A stretch of DNA of 64,000 bases from a candidate division WWE3 bacterium (GTDB taxonomy: Bacteria; Patescibacteriota; WWE3; 2-01-FULL-39-13), in the NCBI GenBank assembly GCA_027002375.1, contig JALWZX010000011.1:1-64000 (forward strand), written 5' to 3'. The notes below the pieces were generated by a model. It did not search any database. It was not told the DNA's origin and was given only the letters and a program-made list of their open reading frames with translations. Position numbers and translations under genes: made by a program. Below are positions 1-9,014 of this stretch, in pieces; position 1 is the stretch's first letter; each line of letters opens with the position of its first letter.

Positions 1-60
1 CCCCCTTTTTAATTTAATCAAAGCACAAATCGCTAGCTAAAAACTTATTTTTTTAGCTAC

Positions 61-417
61 CTACCCTACTACAGGCATTTCATATTTCTCGCCTTGATAT
101 GCCTTTATCATTCCAATAATAGCCATGACTACTACAAATAACCAACCTAAAACACCAATAATCCATCCCAAAACAGGAATAATTCCTACAAATAATAGAG
201 CAATAGACATTCCAAATAATACCATACCTTGTCTTGCATGAAAGACTACAAATGCATCATCTTTTTTGACAACATACATGACAATTGAAAGTATAGATAT
301 ATAACTCAACAAAGCCATTACATTACTATCATCATTAGTAGGTGCTTTCTTTACCGCTTCTTTTGGTTCACCAACAGTTGAGCTAGTCTTCTTTTCTTCT
401 GCTGTTGTTTCTGCCAT
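61..417 (-). CDS. DUF4870/Tic20-like small membrane protein
   Basis: This 118-residue protein has a hydrophilic Lys/Glu/Thr-rich N-terminus of about 30 residues, then three membrane segments (about 33-50, 62-80 and 84-105). The segment FHARQGMVLF after the first helix matches the His-x-x-Gln motif that opens the second helix in DUF4870 proteins. The family is widespread and has no proven function; some members are compared with Tic20. The start is well supported because a strong Shine-Dalgarno lies six bases upstream, which is rare in this window. It lies downstream of hisS on the same strand, about 125 bp away. Confidence 0.8.
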   Translation of the reverse strand: MAETTAEEKKTSSTVGEPKEAVKKAPTNDDSNVMALLSYISILSIVMYVVKKDDAFVVFHARQGMVLFGMSIALLFVGIIPVLGWIIGVLGWLFVVVMAIIGMIKAYQGEKYEMPVVG

Positions 418-423
418 AAGATC

Positions 424-434
424 TTCACCTCCCC
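424..434 (-). promoter_or_regulatory. Strong Shine-Dalgarno of the DUF4870 gene
   Basis: Read on the minus strand the site is GGGGAGGTGAA, ending six bases before the ATG at 417. It is one of only two strong ribosome-binding sites I can see. Most other genes have a -10 box in this position instead. Confidence 0.75.
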
Positions 435-543
435 TAATAATACTAAACTAATAATAACAAAACGAATTCTTTACACAAGGCACATTACAACCTGTCAGTG
501 AGCATCATAAATTCACGCGTACATCTCAACCAGTCACTACAAA

Positions 544-1854
544 TCAGCCATCAATGTCTACCATGTTCTCTTTACCAGATTTCATATTCTTCAACTTAAA
601 TACATGGTTATTCTTTTCTTCTTCACCATATATAACAACAAAATCGTATCCTTTCTTGTTGGCAATTCTAAGTGCATCACCCACGCTTCTCTCTCTAGTT
701 CCCATAACAACAATATGCCCATCTGTACGCAAATCTTTAGCAATATCCAACATATCGACATAATTGTCTGTACTAATTATTGGGAAATAATAAGTTTGCA
801 CTTTACTTAATCGATTATCTAACAGATTCCACCCCTCAAGAAATACTCTCGTAGGCATATCACCCCAACCAAAACCAATCGCAGGTATAGATTTCTCACG
901 ATACATGCTAAGCAAGTCGTCATATCTACCACCACCTAAGATTGCTCTGTTATTTTTGGGATTTCTATCAAAAACTTCAAAGACTGTACCTGTATAATAG
1001 TCGAGACCACGCGCTATAGTAGCATCATATATACAAACTTTTTTGAGTTTTGTTTCATTTATTATAGAAAGCATTTTATAAAAAAGTTCGATATCTTCTT
1101 TATTCTCAATATAGAGAGAATCGTTATTTAATGACACTTTTAGAAAGTCCAACACGTTTTCTAAATTTAGATTCAAGTACTTTTCTAAATCATTAAAATT
1201 AACATCTAATTTAGCAATACGAATTTCTTCTCCTAGCCAATCTTTTCCCTTTTTGGGAAATCTGTCAATTAACTTAAGTAATGTAGACTGATCTTCTCTA
1301 GACTCTAACCCAAGAACTTCTTTGAAATAAAAATAGGCAAAATATCTATTATTTAACCGCAAATCAAACATTTCATCAGTAGCACCAAACATATACATCA
1401 TATCAACAGCAAGACTTATAATTTCAATATCAGAATAAACAGATTCAGATCCAAAAATATCAACATTTAATTGAAAGAACTCTCGACCTCTTCCCTTTTG
1501 TGGTTTCTCTGCTCTGAAAAATTGCGCAATACTAAACCACCTTATAGGCTTAGAATAGATTTTCTCATATTCTGCAATCATTCTACCAACAGTAGGAGTC
1601 ATTTCAGGTCTTAATGCCAATTCTCTACCTCCTTGATCAGTGAATTTGTACAATTCTTTTCCTGTTGTACCAAGGTCATCGCCTGATTTTTCGTAAATAG
1701 TCGCATATTCAAGTACCGGACCATTATACTCTTCGTACCCATACGATTCACAAACTTTTCGCCATGTGTCAAATATGTATTGTTGAACTTTCCAATCGCT
1801 TGGAACAAAGTCTCTAAACCCCTTAATTGGCTGTGTACCTAATTTATTGTTCAT
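544..1854 (-). CDS. hisS: Histidine--tRNA ligase
   Basis: Class II synthetase that charges tRNA-His; 436 residues is normal for the family. Visible hallmarks in order are the N-terminal GFRDFVP segment (about residue 12), RPEMTPTVGRM (about 81), the motif 2 region RAEKPQKGRGREFFQ (about 114), the histidine-specific GLDYYTGTVFEVF (about 283) and motif 3 LGGGRYDDLL (about 305). The C-terminal 90 residues form the anticodon-binding domain. It follows the RDD-protein gene after 26 bp on the same strand and probably shares its transcript. No clear Shine-Dalgarno precedes it. Confidence 0.96.
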   Translation of the reverse strand: MNNKLGTQPIKGFRDFVPSDWKVQQYIFDTWRKVCESYGYEEYNGPVLEYATIYEKSGDDLGTTGKELYKFTDQGGRELALRPEMTPTVGRMIAEYEKIYSKPIRWFSIAQFFRAEKPQKGRGREFFQLNVDIFGSESVYSDIEIISLAVDMMYMFGATDEMFDLRLNNRYFAYFYFKEVLGLESREDQSTLLKLIDRFPKKGKDWLGEEIRIAKLDVNFNDLEKYLNLNLENVLDFLKVSLNNDSLYIENKEDIELFYKMLSIINETKLKKVCIYDATIARGLDYYTGTVFEVFDRNPKNNRAILGGGRYDDLLSMYREKSIPAIGFGWGDMPTRVFLEGWNLLDNRLSKVQTYYFPIISTDNYVDMLDIAKDLRTDGHIVVMGTRERSVGDALRIANKKGYDFVVIYGEEEKNNHVFKLKNMKSGKENMVDIDG

Positions 1855-1880
1855 CTTGTTTGTTTATTGAACTGCAATAT

Positions 1881-2906
1881 TTATTTTTCTTCCATCTCGT
1901 TAAATAAGTCTTCTAGGTATTTTTCTAAATCGTCACCGTTACGTTTGTTATTGTCCTGATTTCCTCCATTATCATAAAACTTATCTTGTTTATTATTTCT
2001 ATTAGGTAGTTCATTGTAATAATCGTCATCGTTATCATTACCAAAGAAATCATTGTACATATCATCATCTTGCCCCATATCATCTTGATAGTAAGAATCT
2101 GTATCATACTTACTTGACTTATCATATTTAGAACCAAGCGTTACAAGAGTAAATATACTTCCGAATATAACAATAAAGAATAAGAACCAAAATATAATTG
2201 AACACCCGAGAGGACCAAACGTAAACAACGGCTTCTTTTCGTAATTTTCAGGGCCGTCCATTAATATTTCTCTATTATCATCAACCTTAACTACATATGT
2301 GCCTGTAATTAAATCATGCCATGTTTGCCTTTTCTCACTCATAAAATACCAAAAATAACCAAGATAGAATAGCATACTGCTTACCCATTTCCCAAAAATC
2401 TCTCTTAACAACACTTGCCACCAATTCATGTACTGCATATCATCAGCACGCACAACTTTCAACTTCATTATTTTCTTGCCAAGAGTTGCACCTTCTTTTG
2501 TGTAAAAATATATATAATAAAAGTAAAATGCACCCAAATATGCCCCTATCATCACAAGAAATGTCAAACCAAAAACAAAATCGGCAAACGAGTCACTTAT
2601 AGCTGTAGCTAATGCACCAAAGATTGCCATAATAAGTAGCGCTACCATGTAACCAAAGAATATTATTGCACCAAAAATCAAACCATCTAACAATAGTGCT
2701 AAAAATCTGTCTAAAAACGAACCCATTTGTGGAAATCCACTATTGTCTTGTTTAATCGCTTTTGAAACGTCTGGTTGATTAGACCTCACAGTATTAGAGT
2801 TGCTAGACTTCACAACTTTATTAGGTTCTACATTTCTCGACTTCGATGTTGTTACTTTTCTCGACGACTGGGTTGATTTGACTGACTTATTTTTACTAGG
2901 GCTCAT
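1881..2906 (-). CDS. RDD-family membrane protein with acidic tail
   Basis: The 341-residue protein starts with about 60 Ser/Lys/Asn-rich residues. An RDD domain follows (about 62-215): the first helix begins SFLDRFLALLLDGLIF with the Arg-Asp pair, and TLGKKIMKLKVVRAD and LLREIFGKW are typical of the loop after the second helix. One more hydrophobic segment (about 233-258) precedes an 80-residue tail rich in Asp, Asn and Tyr. RDD proteins are membrane proteins of mostly unknown or transport-related role. A TAAATA -10 candidate (2913-2918) sits six bases upstream of the ATG, so the transcript may be leaderless. Confidence 0.75.
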   Translation of the reverse strand: MSPSKNKSVKSTQSSRKVTTSKSRNVEPNKVVKSSNSNTVRSNQPDVSKAIKQDNSGFPQMGSFLDRFLALLLDGLIFGAIIFFGYMVALLIMAIFGALATAISDSFADFVFGLTFLVMIGAYLGAFYFYYIYFYTKEGATLGKKIMKLKVVRADDMQYMNWWQVLLREIFGKWVSSMLFYLGYFWYFMSEKRQTWHDLITGTYVVKVDDNREILMDGPENYEKKPLFTFGPLGCSIIFWFLFFIVIFGSIFTLVTLGSKYDKSSKYDTDSYYQDDMGQDDDMYNDFFGNDNDDDYYNELPNRNNKQDKFYDNGGNQDNNKRNGDDLEKYLEDLFNEMEEK

Positions 2907-3096
2907 TTTATGTATTTAAAGCACACATAAGTAAGAAATTAGTTATTTTATTTCTTTAATCTACAGCGTGCTAATTAAAACAAACTATCAAATTCAAATT
3001 ACCATTAATAATATATATTGTCAAAGATTTTGCAGTTATAGCACTACTAAACGCACACTAACCCATTTGCTACAAGTCTGTTAAAATGTAACAAAA

Positions 3097-4128
3097 ATGA
3101 AAGCGTCAATAATAATAACATCATATAAAGAGCCATTAACAATAAGCAAGTCGATTAGAAATGTAGCATTGCCTAATATTGATATGTGGAATTCATTAGA
3201 ATTTCTAGTAGTAGCGCCAGATACTGAAACCATACGAACTGCCGAGCAAACATTTGAAAAGATAATGGCTGATACAAACAAAGACAATACCAATAGTAAT
3301 GGTAACAACCCTAATGTTAGTGACGTTAGTGATTCTGGCAGTTCTCGTGATGCTACCGATTCTAGTAGTTCTGTCAATGTTAGTACTTCTGATAACGTAT
3401 TGCACTACAAAATAATTCGCGACTCAGCTCAAGGAAAACCAAATGCAATAAACATGTCTGTAAAAGAAGCAAAAGGTGAAATATTAATACTAACAGATGG
3501 CGACATGTATATAAGTGAGAATTCCATCAAATTGTTACTAAAGCATTTTGATGACGAGAATGTGGGCGGCGTCAGCGGTCACCCCGTTTCTCAAGACAAT
3601 AAAACTTCGCAATTTGGATATTATGGGCATTTATTTTGCGCCGCCGCCCACAAAAAACGCTTGAATTCCCCTACCACACCAATGAGCGGATACCTATATG
3701 CCATAAGAAACGACTCAAGATTATGGCCTTTACCAAAAGAAATAAGAGCCGAAGATGCATATATTTCTACAAAATTATTAGAACTAGGTTACAAATTAGA
3801 ATATGAACCAAACGCACTAGCATACGTTAAATTTCCCCAAAATATGAAAGATTGGCTGACACAAAAGACAAGATCACTAGGCGGAAACGTGCAACTCAAA
3901 CACTTCAACGAAAGCGAAAGTACAACAACGAAACCGAAAACTAGAAATATAAAAGAAGACTTAAAAATGGCATACTTTCCACTTACCTATGCGAAAACAC
4001 CAAAGGAATTTATATATAGCCTACTTTTATACCCACTAAGATTGTATCTTTGGGTAAAAATTTACATACAAGATAAGAAAAAATCCTACTCAAACGGCGC
4101 TTGGCAAAGAATCGAAAGTACTAAGTGA
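3097..4128 (+). CDS. Family 2 glycosyltransferase with low-complexity insertion
   Basis: GT-A fold glycosyltransferase of 343 residues. The N-terminus SIIITSYKEP is the nucleotide-sugar-binding strand; LTDGDMYIS holds a DxD-like metal site; RAEDAYISTKLLELGY is the acceptor-side Glu-Asp region; QKTRSLGG resembles the QxxRW region of processive enzymes. No clear membrane anchor is visible apart from a mildly hydrophobic C-terminal stretch. Residues about 60-100 are an Asn/Ser/Asp insertion between conserved strands. The stop TGA overlaps the start of a palindromic repeat. A -10 TAAAAT (3082-3087) lies nine bases before the ATG. The sugar substrate cannot be told. Confidence 0.8.
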   Translation: MKASIIITSYKEPLTISKSIRNVALPNIDMWNSLEFLVVAPDTETIRTAEQTFEKIMADTNKDNTNSNGNNPNVSDVSDSGSSRDATDSSSSVNVSTSDNVLHYKIIRDSAQGKPNAINMSVKEAKGEILILTDGDMYISENSIKLLLKHFDDENVGGVSGHPVSQDNKTSQFGYYGHLFCAAAHKKRLNSPTTPMSGYLYAIRNDSRLWPLPKEIRAEDAYISTKLLELGYKLEYEPNALAYVKFPQNMKDWLTQKTRSLGGNVQLKHFNESESTTTKPKTRNIKEDLKMAYFPLTYAKTPKEFIYSLLLYPLRLYLWVKIYIQDKKKSYSNGAWQRIESTK

Positions 4129-4230
4129 AATTCTCGACATCAAGAGTTTCCTATGCATGCATTGCACGAAACCTTTTGATTCGTCCATCCATCACCAACC
4201 TGAAGTTTGATGGTTTTAACAGTATAGTGA
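4127..4230 (+). repeat. Palindromic repeat, divergent copy (G)
   Basis: This copy has the same architecture as the better-conserved copies. A first hairpin runs from TGAAATTCTCG to AGAGTTTC, followed by about 40 bases of spacer. TCCATCCATC and a second hairpin (CCATCA/TGATGG) lead into TTTTAA. Its first three bases are the stop codon of the glycosyltransferase. It fills most of the gap between two convergent genes and may also help end transcription. Sequence identity to the consensus is low, so membership is tentative. Confidence 0.45.
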
Positions 4231-4238
4231 AAAATTAG

Positions 4239-4856
4239 CTACTTATCTAAATCCTCAATAATCCTAACAATATCATTCCACGAATCTGCACGATACATAT
4301 TTGGCAAAAGCTCTTTATCTTTATTCCAAGTTCTTGTAAATAGTATAGTAATAACTCCCATTTCGCTTATGCCAGCCAACTTCTTATGATGATCATCAAT
4401 ATATACATCCAAACTCAAATCTTTTATTACACTTTCTTTTGATCTATGATCGACCTTGAGATATTTTTCACTATCCTGATCGCAAGAAGCAACATGATGT
4501 ATAGAATCAAACGCTTTACTTCCCCCTTCTATATTGCCATCAAACCATTTTATAGAAATACTTTCAAAACAATCGGGCCTAGATGTAATTACAAAAAGAT
4601 TATGACCTGATTGTTTCAACCAAGAAATGCCATCTGACACACCTTCAATAGGCTTAATGTTTTTAGCGTAATTACTGTTAAAAAATTCAAACACTCTGTC
4701 AACAGCAGTTTGCACTGAAATATTAAACGGCTCCATAAAATAATATGTGTGCAAATCTTCGTACGCAACATTGGTTCCATATTTCTCGTTATGAAACTCG
4801 ACAAATTTTCTAGCAAATTCAACCATTGTATCGTCTATGTCAATTCCTATTCGCAT
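4239..4856 (-). CDS. HAD-superfamily 5'(3')-nucleotidase-like phosphatase
   Basis: About 205 residues. The N-terminus MRIGIDIDDTMVEF carries the HAD catalytic DxDxT motif, VITSRPD is motif II, and VYIDDHHKKL near the C-terminus is the acidic motif IV region. The layout fits the NT5C-type deoxyribonucleotidase branch that dephosphorylates nucleoside monophosphates; the substrate is inferred only. An upstream ATG at 4880 is in frame, but a -10 box (TATACA, 4864-4869) lies inside that extension seven bases before the ATG at 4856. I therefore start at 4856. The PAP2 gene lies 27 bp upstream on the same strand. Confidence 0.7.
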   Translation of the reverse strand: MRIGIDIDDTMVEFARKFVEFHNEKYGTNVAYEDLHTYYFMEPFNISVQTAVDRVFEFFNSNYAKNIKPIEGVSDGISWLKQSGHNLFVITSRPDCFESISIKWFDGNIEGGSKAFDSIHHVASCDQDSEKYLKVDHRSKESVIKDLSLDVYIDDHHKKLAGISEMGVITILFTRTWNKDKELLPNMYRADSWNDIVRIIEDLDK

Positions 4857-4883
4857 AATATGTTGTATAACTAAATACACAGG

Positions 4884-5447
4884 TTATAACTTAAACCTAC
4901 CCAGAAATTTTATAACATTTTTGTTGACTCTATCAAGCTTGTCTCTTAAAAGAAAAACTAGGCCTGCAGACATAAATGCAACGATAACAGACCCTAGTAT
5001 ATCAAACGGAAAATGTATACCAACGAACACCCTAGAAATTCCACCTAACAAACCAAGTAGAGCCAAAACATAACCATAAACTCGAGTTTTTTTATAAAAC
5101 AACATAGAGAATGCGATTGTCATTAAAAATGTAGTGTGATCAGACGGAAAAGATGCGTCAGCAGAATGACTGATTAATGGTGTGCCAAGATTTTTTGCAA
5201 ATGGTCTGTCATGAAAATAAATTGTAGAAACAATTCTGTTTATAACTAAGCCTAAAACTACTGCGTAAGATGTGAGTAGCACGATGTTTTTGTACGCAAC
5301 TGACTTGAACCATAAATAGATTAAAATAAATATAAACAGGAAAGGCATGAATTTGGCTAAACCTACAAACAACCTGTCAGTTGCGCCATTTTTACCGGCA
5401 TATTTATTTATAATTAAAAACCACCTTACATTAAGATCTTCTAACAT
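4884..5447 (-). CDS. PAP2-family membrane phosphatase
   Basis: A 187-residue multi-pass protein with the three PAP2 signature blocks: FHDRPFAKN (about 88), SFPSDHTT (about 109) and SRVFVGIHFPFDILG (about 150). The Ser-x-x-Ser-Asp-His and His-x3-Asp residues form the active site. Relatives dephosphorylate undecaprenyl pyrophosphate or phosphatidic acid at the membrane; with uppS elsewhere in the window, recycling of the lipid carrier is a reasonable guess. A TATTAT -10 box (5454-5459) lies six bases before the ATG, predicting a leaderless message that continues into the HAD gene. Confidence 0.85.
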   Translation of the reverse strand: MLEDLNVRWFLIINKYAGKNGATDRLFVGLAKFMPFLFIFILIYLWFKSVAYKNIVLLTSYAVVLGLVINRIVSTIYFHDRPFAKNLGTPLISHSADASFPSDHTTFLMTIAFSMLFYKKTRVYGYVLALLGLLGGISRVFVGIHFPFDILGSVIVAFMSAGLVFLLRDKLDRVNKNVIKFLGRFKL

Positions 5448-5546
5448 GAATAGATAATATCATAATCAACATACCAATTGACACTTTGAAAATTTGCCAC
5501 ACTACCCATCACTATCTTCACCCTACCTTGAATTCCACATAAAATG

Positions 5547-5552
5547 TATAAT
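5547..5552 (+). promoter_or_regulatory. -10 box of ligA (decides its start)
   Basis: TATAAT ends six bases before the ATG at 5559. An earlier in-frame ATG at 5544 overlaps the box itself and cannot be in an mRNA started from it. A TG dinucleotide one base upstream gives weak extended -10 character. The spacing implies transcription starting at or next to the ATG. Confidence 0.65.
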
Positions 5553-5558
5553 CGAACT

Positions 5559-7418
5559 ATGGCTGACATAGATACATACTTAAAATTAAGTTTCAGCGAC
5601 ATTAAGAAACAGCCCAAAGAGAAACAAATCGAGATTTTAGAAAAACTGGTTCGTTATCACAATAATAAATATTTTATTGAGAATAATCCGATTATTTCTG
5701 ATGTGGAATTCGATCGCCTAACTGAAGAATTAAGAAGACTAAAACCAAACTCACCTGTTTTGTACGAATTAGTTGGGGAAATCGGATCGGTAAAACACCC
5801 TACCCCAATGCTTTCTATTGATAAAAGATACTCTTACGAAGATATAAAAAAGTGGGTCGAAGGTCTAGATACAGATAAATTTATAGTAGAGCCAAAATAC
5901 GATGGTATGGCTGCCCGTTACCAAAATGGCATCTTGGCTACTCGTGGCAACGGAATCTATGGAGAAGATATATCTGGTAGACTTCCCTATCTAAATGTTA
6001 TTGGCGAGTTACCGAAAAACCCAAATATTTCTGTTCGAGGCGAAATCATAATACCCAATTCATACTTTCAAAAGCACTTAGCGGGTGAATACAAAAACCC
6101 ACGCAATGCAGTAGTCGGAATTATAAAAGCGAAACAAATCAAACCTGCAGGTATTAAAGCTTTACGTGATGGTGGCGTGCATTTTGTGATATACGACGAA
6201 GCAAAATCTTTAAAAGTTAAAAAGAAAGATATTTTAGACGAAGAAAAATGGGAACAGATTTTAGAATCAGTTTTAAGTGTAGATTACCCATTAGATGGTG
6301 TTGTGATAAAGATTGCAGATAAAAAACTACGTGAGAAATTAGGTGCTACAGAACATCATGAAAGGTGGCAAATTGCATACAAATTGCCCGCAGAAAAGAA
6401 AATCACAACTGTGGTAGACATAAAAAACCAAGTTGGCAGAACTGGTAGAATAACAGGTGTTGCTGTAATTGAACCTGTTGAATTAAGTGGCGCGACAGTA
6501 ACTAATGTTACCCTACACAACTACGATTTTATAGAAAAATCTAAAATAGACATTGGTTGCAAAGTCGAAGTCTGTCGCGCCGGCGAAGTAATTCCATTTA
6601 TTACAAAAGTATTTGCAAAACCTGAAAATAAACCTCGAATATACAAGATACCAACACACTGCCCCATTTGTGGCACACCAGTTGTAAAAAATGGCAAATA
6701 TTTAGAATGCCCAAACAAAAAATGCCCTGCACGAAAATCACAAGAATTTGAATACTTTTTTAAATCGCTTGGCGTAGAAAATTTAGGATTAAAGACTGTT
6801 GAAAAATTTATCAATGAATTCCACATACAAAAAATAACAGATTTTTACGATTTGAAACCAGAACAAATTTCTAAATTAGAAGGTTTTGGCAAAAAAAGTG
6901 CACACAAAATAGTACAAAACATACAAAACACATTAAACGGCACAGTTACAAAATCACAACTATTACAAGCATTGGGAATTAAAGAGATTGGCCCTGCGAC
7001 GAGCAAATTACTCGTTAAGAAAATACAGTTCGATCGACTTCCATATGCAACAGAAGAAGAAATAATCGAAACAGTAGAAGGTATGGGCCCTAAAAAAGCA
7101 CAATATTTGTTAAAAGAGATAAAAGCTAAATGGGAAATCGTTGAAGACCTGAAAAAACGAGAGTTAAAATTCAAAAAAGAAGAGACAACCGACAAATTAG
7201 CAGGGGCAAAATTCGCGATAACAGGCAAAAAAGGTAAATACAGTCGTGATGAGCTTGCCAAAATAATAGAGCAAAATGGAGGAGAATATAAAACAACAGT
7301 AACAAAAGGCCTAGATTATTTAATTGCAGGGCCTGATGCAGGCAGTAAACTTCAAAAAGCAAAAGAATTAGGAGTTAAAATTATAAGTGAAGATGAATTC
7401 TTAGAGATGATGAAATGA
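5559..7418 (+). CDS. ligA: NAD-dependent DNA ligase LigA
   Basis: Seals nicks in replication and repair using NAD. At 619 residues it is a little shorter than the usual 660-680. Domains in order: Ia (residues 1-60), adenylation domain with the catalytic Lys in VEPKYDG (about 113), OB fold with VGRTGRITGVA, a four-Cys zinc finger (CPICG and later ECPNKKCPAR), helix-hairpin-helix repeats (KLEGFGKKSA, EGMGPKKA) and a C-terminal BRCT domain of about 75 residues. The start at 5559 is set by the -10 box that covers the alternative ATG. The stop TGA is shared with the first bases of a palindromic repeat. Confidence 0.97.
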   Translation: MADIDTYLKLSFSDIKKQPKEKQIEILEKLVRYHNNKYFIENNPIISDVEFDRLTEELRRLKPNSPVLYELVGEIGSVKHPTPMLSIDKRYSYEDIKKWVEGLDTDKFIVEPKYDGMAARYQNGILATRGNGIYGEDISGRLPYLNVIGELPKNPNISVRGEIIIPNSYFQKHLAGEYKNPRNAVVGIIKAKQIKPAGIKALRDGGVHFVIYDEAKSLKVKKKDILDEEKWEQILESVLSVDYPLDGVVIKIADKKLREKLGATEHHERWQIAYKLPAEKKITTVVDIKNQVGRTGRITGVAVIEPVELSGATVTNVTLHNYDFIEKSKIDIGCKVEVCRAGEVIPFITKVFAKPENKPRIYKIPTHCPICGTPVVKNGKYLECPNKKCPARKSQEFEYFFKSLGVENLGLKTVEKFINEFHIQKITDFYDLKPEQISKLEGFGKKSAHKIVQNIQNTLNGTVTKSQLLQALGIKEIGPATSKLLVKKIQFDRLPYATEEEIIETVEGMGPKKAQYLLKEIKAKWEIVEDLKKRELKFKKEETTDKLAGAKFAITGKKGKYSRDELAKIIEQNGGEYKTTVTKGLDYLIAGPDAGSKLQKAKELGVKIISEDEFLEMMK

Positions 7419-7567
7419 AACCTCACTGTGGTTGAAACCAAAGATTTCTTATAATGATAGATTAGAAACAGAACTTCTTAGGAACCAAATCTAAAATTTC
7501 TAGAAATGATATTGACTAACACCATCCATGCATTAAGGTGTGTTGTTTCAAAATTAGAGATAATAAG
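7417..7567 (+). repeat. Palindromic repeat copy F, with longer interior
   Basis: The left end GAAACCTCACTGTGGTT starts inside the ligA stop codon. The right 60 bases match the best copies closely: ATATTGACTAAC, CCATCCATGCATTAAGGTGTGT, then GAGATAATAAG. The interior is about 50 bp longer than in copies A, B and E. It occupies the gap between ligA and a convergent gene that ends at 7580. Confidence 0.75.
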
Positions 7568-7579
7568 TACACCGATGTA

Positions 7580-8260
7580 CTATTGTAAAATTGCATTTCT
7601 GTGTTTCACAAACAATTCATCAATCGTAGTATCGCCAAACTTACCTTGGTCCCTATCACCGGAAAAGTACATTTCGCCATTCTGAAATACCTTATAAAGA
7701 TAGCTTTGTCGTCCACTATCACTTTCACCATATACCTCATCATATCTTCTTGCTACATATGTGGCAGCGGAATGAAAGGCGTTAATTAGAAATGGCTTTT
7801 TTCGTTTAGGATCTTCAATCACAACTCGTCGAGCCAATTCCATAAGATGGGCATGAATAACAGGATCAGCTAGTGCCTCAACGACAAACCTCGGACCTGT
7901 TACCCCGTCTTTTCTTAACTGCAACACCCTTTCTGCAGCCTCTAATTGTAACAATTTTTGCCAAATTGCTGTATTAACATCTCTAGCTATATAATCTTCA
8001 TAGCTTTTAACCACAATTAAAGGAGGATCTTCTAATGGTGTTGGAACACTAGGTGCTTGAAAAGGTCTAGTAGGATTAACTACTGCAGGCCTGGTTACAT
8101 GACGTTCACCCTGTCTATATAAATCAAATATCAAATTCATTGCTTCATCCGTGACCAGACCTTTATCATCAAACATTTCCTCACCTATGTCAAAAAGTGA
8201 TTCGGGGGTTGTTTGTTGTTCTCCGTTAAAAGCACTACGAAGTGAACTTATTCGTTTCAT
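7580..8260 (-). CDS. Hypothetical protein, 226 residues
   Basis: I do not recognise this protein. It is soluble, has no signal peptide, and reads as mostly helical with many charged residues. A Pro-rich linker (about 77-103, with PTRPFQAP and PTPLEDPP) divides a short N-terminal part from a C-terminal helical part (RRVVIEDPKRKKPFLINAFH). The ending, with SGDRDQGKFGDTTIDELF, looks structured. A TATAAT -10 box (8267-8272) lies six bases before the ATG. It is the last of a run of minus-strand genes and converges on ligA. Confidence 0.6.
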   Translation of the reverse strand: MKRISSLRSAFNGEQQTTPESLFDIGEEMFDDKGLVTDEAMNLIFDLYRQGERHVTRPAVVNPTRPFQAPSVPTPLEDPPLIVVKSYEDYIARDVNTAIWQKLLQLEAAERVLQLRKDGVTGPRFVVEALADPVIHAHLMELARRVVIEDPKRKKPFLINAFHSAATYVARRYDEVYGESDSGRQSYLYKVFQNGEMYFSGDRDQGKFGDTTIDELFVKHRNAILQ

Positions 8261-8375
8261 ATTATAATTATATCAAATAATTTAAATATCGGTAGGTTTC
8301 GTAAGTTTTGTATGAAGGAAAATATAAAAATTCTATTCCACTGCTCATATATTTTCAGCGTTAAATCCAAGCTGT

Positions 8376-8999
8376 TTAATCAAAATCGATAAACGGTATA
8401 GGTTCACCAGACCCATATATCTTTCCTAAACTTCCATTAGTATATAAATTAACACTGCTCCACGTTTCATAATCAATTGGCCCGACATTATTTAATGGAT
8501 CAATTATCAAACGTTGTTTTTCTTTATTTTCATCCTCGTAGTCGATCTCTGTGACGACGTGCAATTCTTTGTGACCATCGGTATGAACTAATTCACATAA
8601 GATGTAATTAGAACATGCATTAAGTAGTTTTAAATGTGAATACTCATACAACCTATGTGCTAGTGCCTCTGATATTAACCAATTCGCAACACACCCACCT
8701 CCTAGCGTTGATATATAATCTGGATGTATAGAAAACTGACTTGGTTTTGGGCTAACAAGCCGTTGCGCTCCTCTCATAGAATGCAACGCTAAACTTCTAG
8801 CATCACCTACCCTTTCCGCTCTAATTGCGACTTCTTCGCGTAATCTATTGGCTATTTGGGTATTTTCCTGTGTAATCAAATCAAAGAAATATCTCCTCTT
8901 TTCTTCCATACTCCCAAATTTGTTAATGGGACTTATTAACACTGTATCAGATGGTTGACTACCTATTTTGTTTATAATAGTTGATATTGCATTAGGCAT
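8376..8999 (-). CDS. Hypothetical protein, possible transglutaminase-like fold
   Basis: 207 residues without membrane segments. I do not recognise the family. GGGCVANWLISEAL (about 100) places a Cys at the start of a helix, LHVVTEIDY (about 147) gives a His on a strand, and RLIIDPLNN (about 165) gives an Asp. Cys, His on a strand, and a following Asp-Pro is the order seen in transglutaminase-like and arylamine-acetyltransferase-like cysteine enzymes. That is only a pattern match, so activity is speculative. It starts 15 bp after the upstream gene on the same strand ends and is probably co-transcribed. Confidence 0.5.
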   Translation of the reverse strand: MPNAISTIINKIGSQPSDTVLISPINKFGSMEEKRRYFFDLITQENTQIANRLREEVAIRAERVGDARSLALHSMRGAQRLVSPKPSQFSIHPDYISTLGGGCVANWLISEALAHRLYEYSHLKLLNACSNYILCELVHTDGHKELHVVTEIDYEDENKEKQRLIIDPLNNVGPIDYETWSSVNLYTNGSLGKIYGSGEPIPFIDFD

Positions 9000-9014
9000 T
9001 AAATGTTTGGTCTT

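Noticed and set aside
1..60. AT-rich hairpin (TAGCTAAAAA/TTTTTTAGCTA) after the DUF4870 gene as a terminator
   Set aside because: The stem is almost all A-T with its T-run inside the stem, and the gene end is too close to the window edge to judge.
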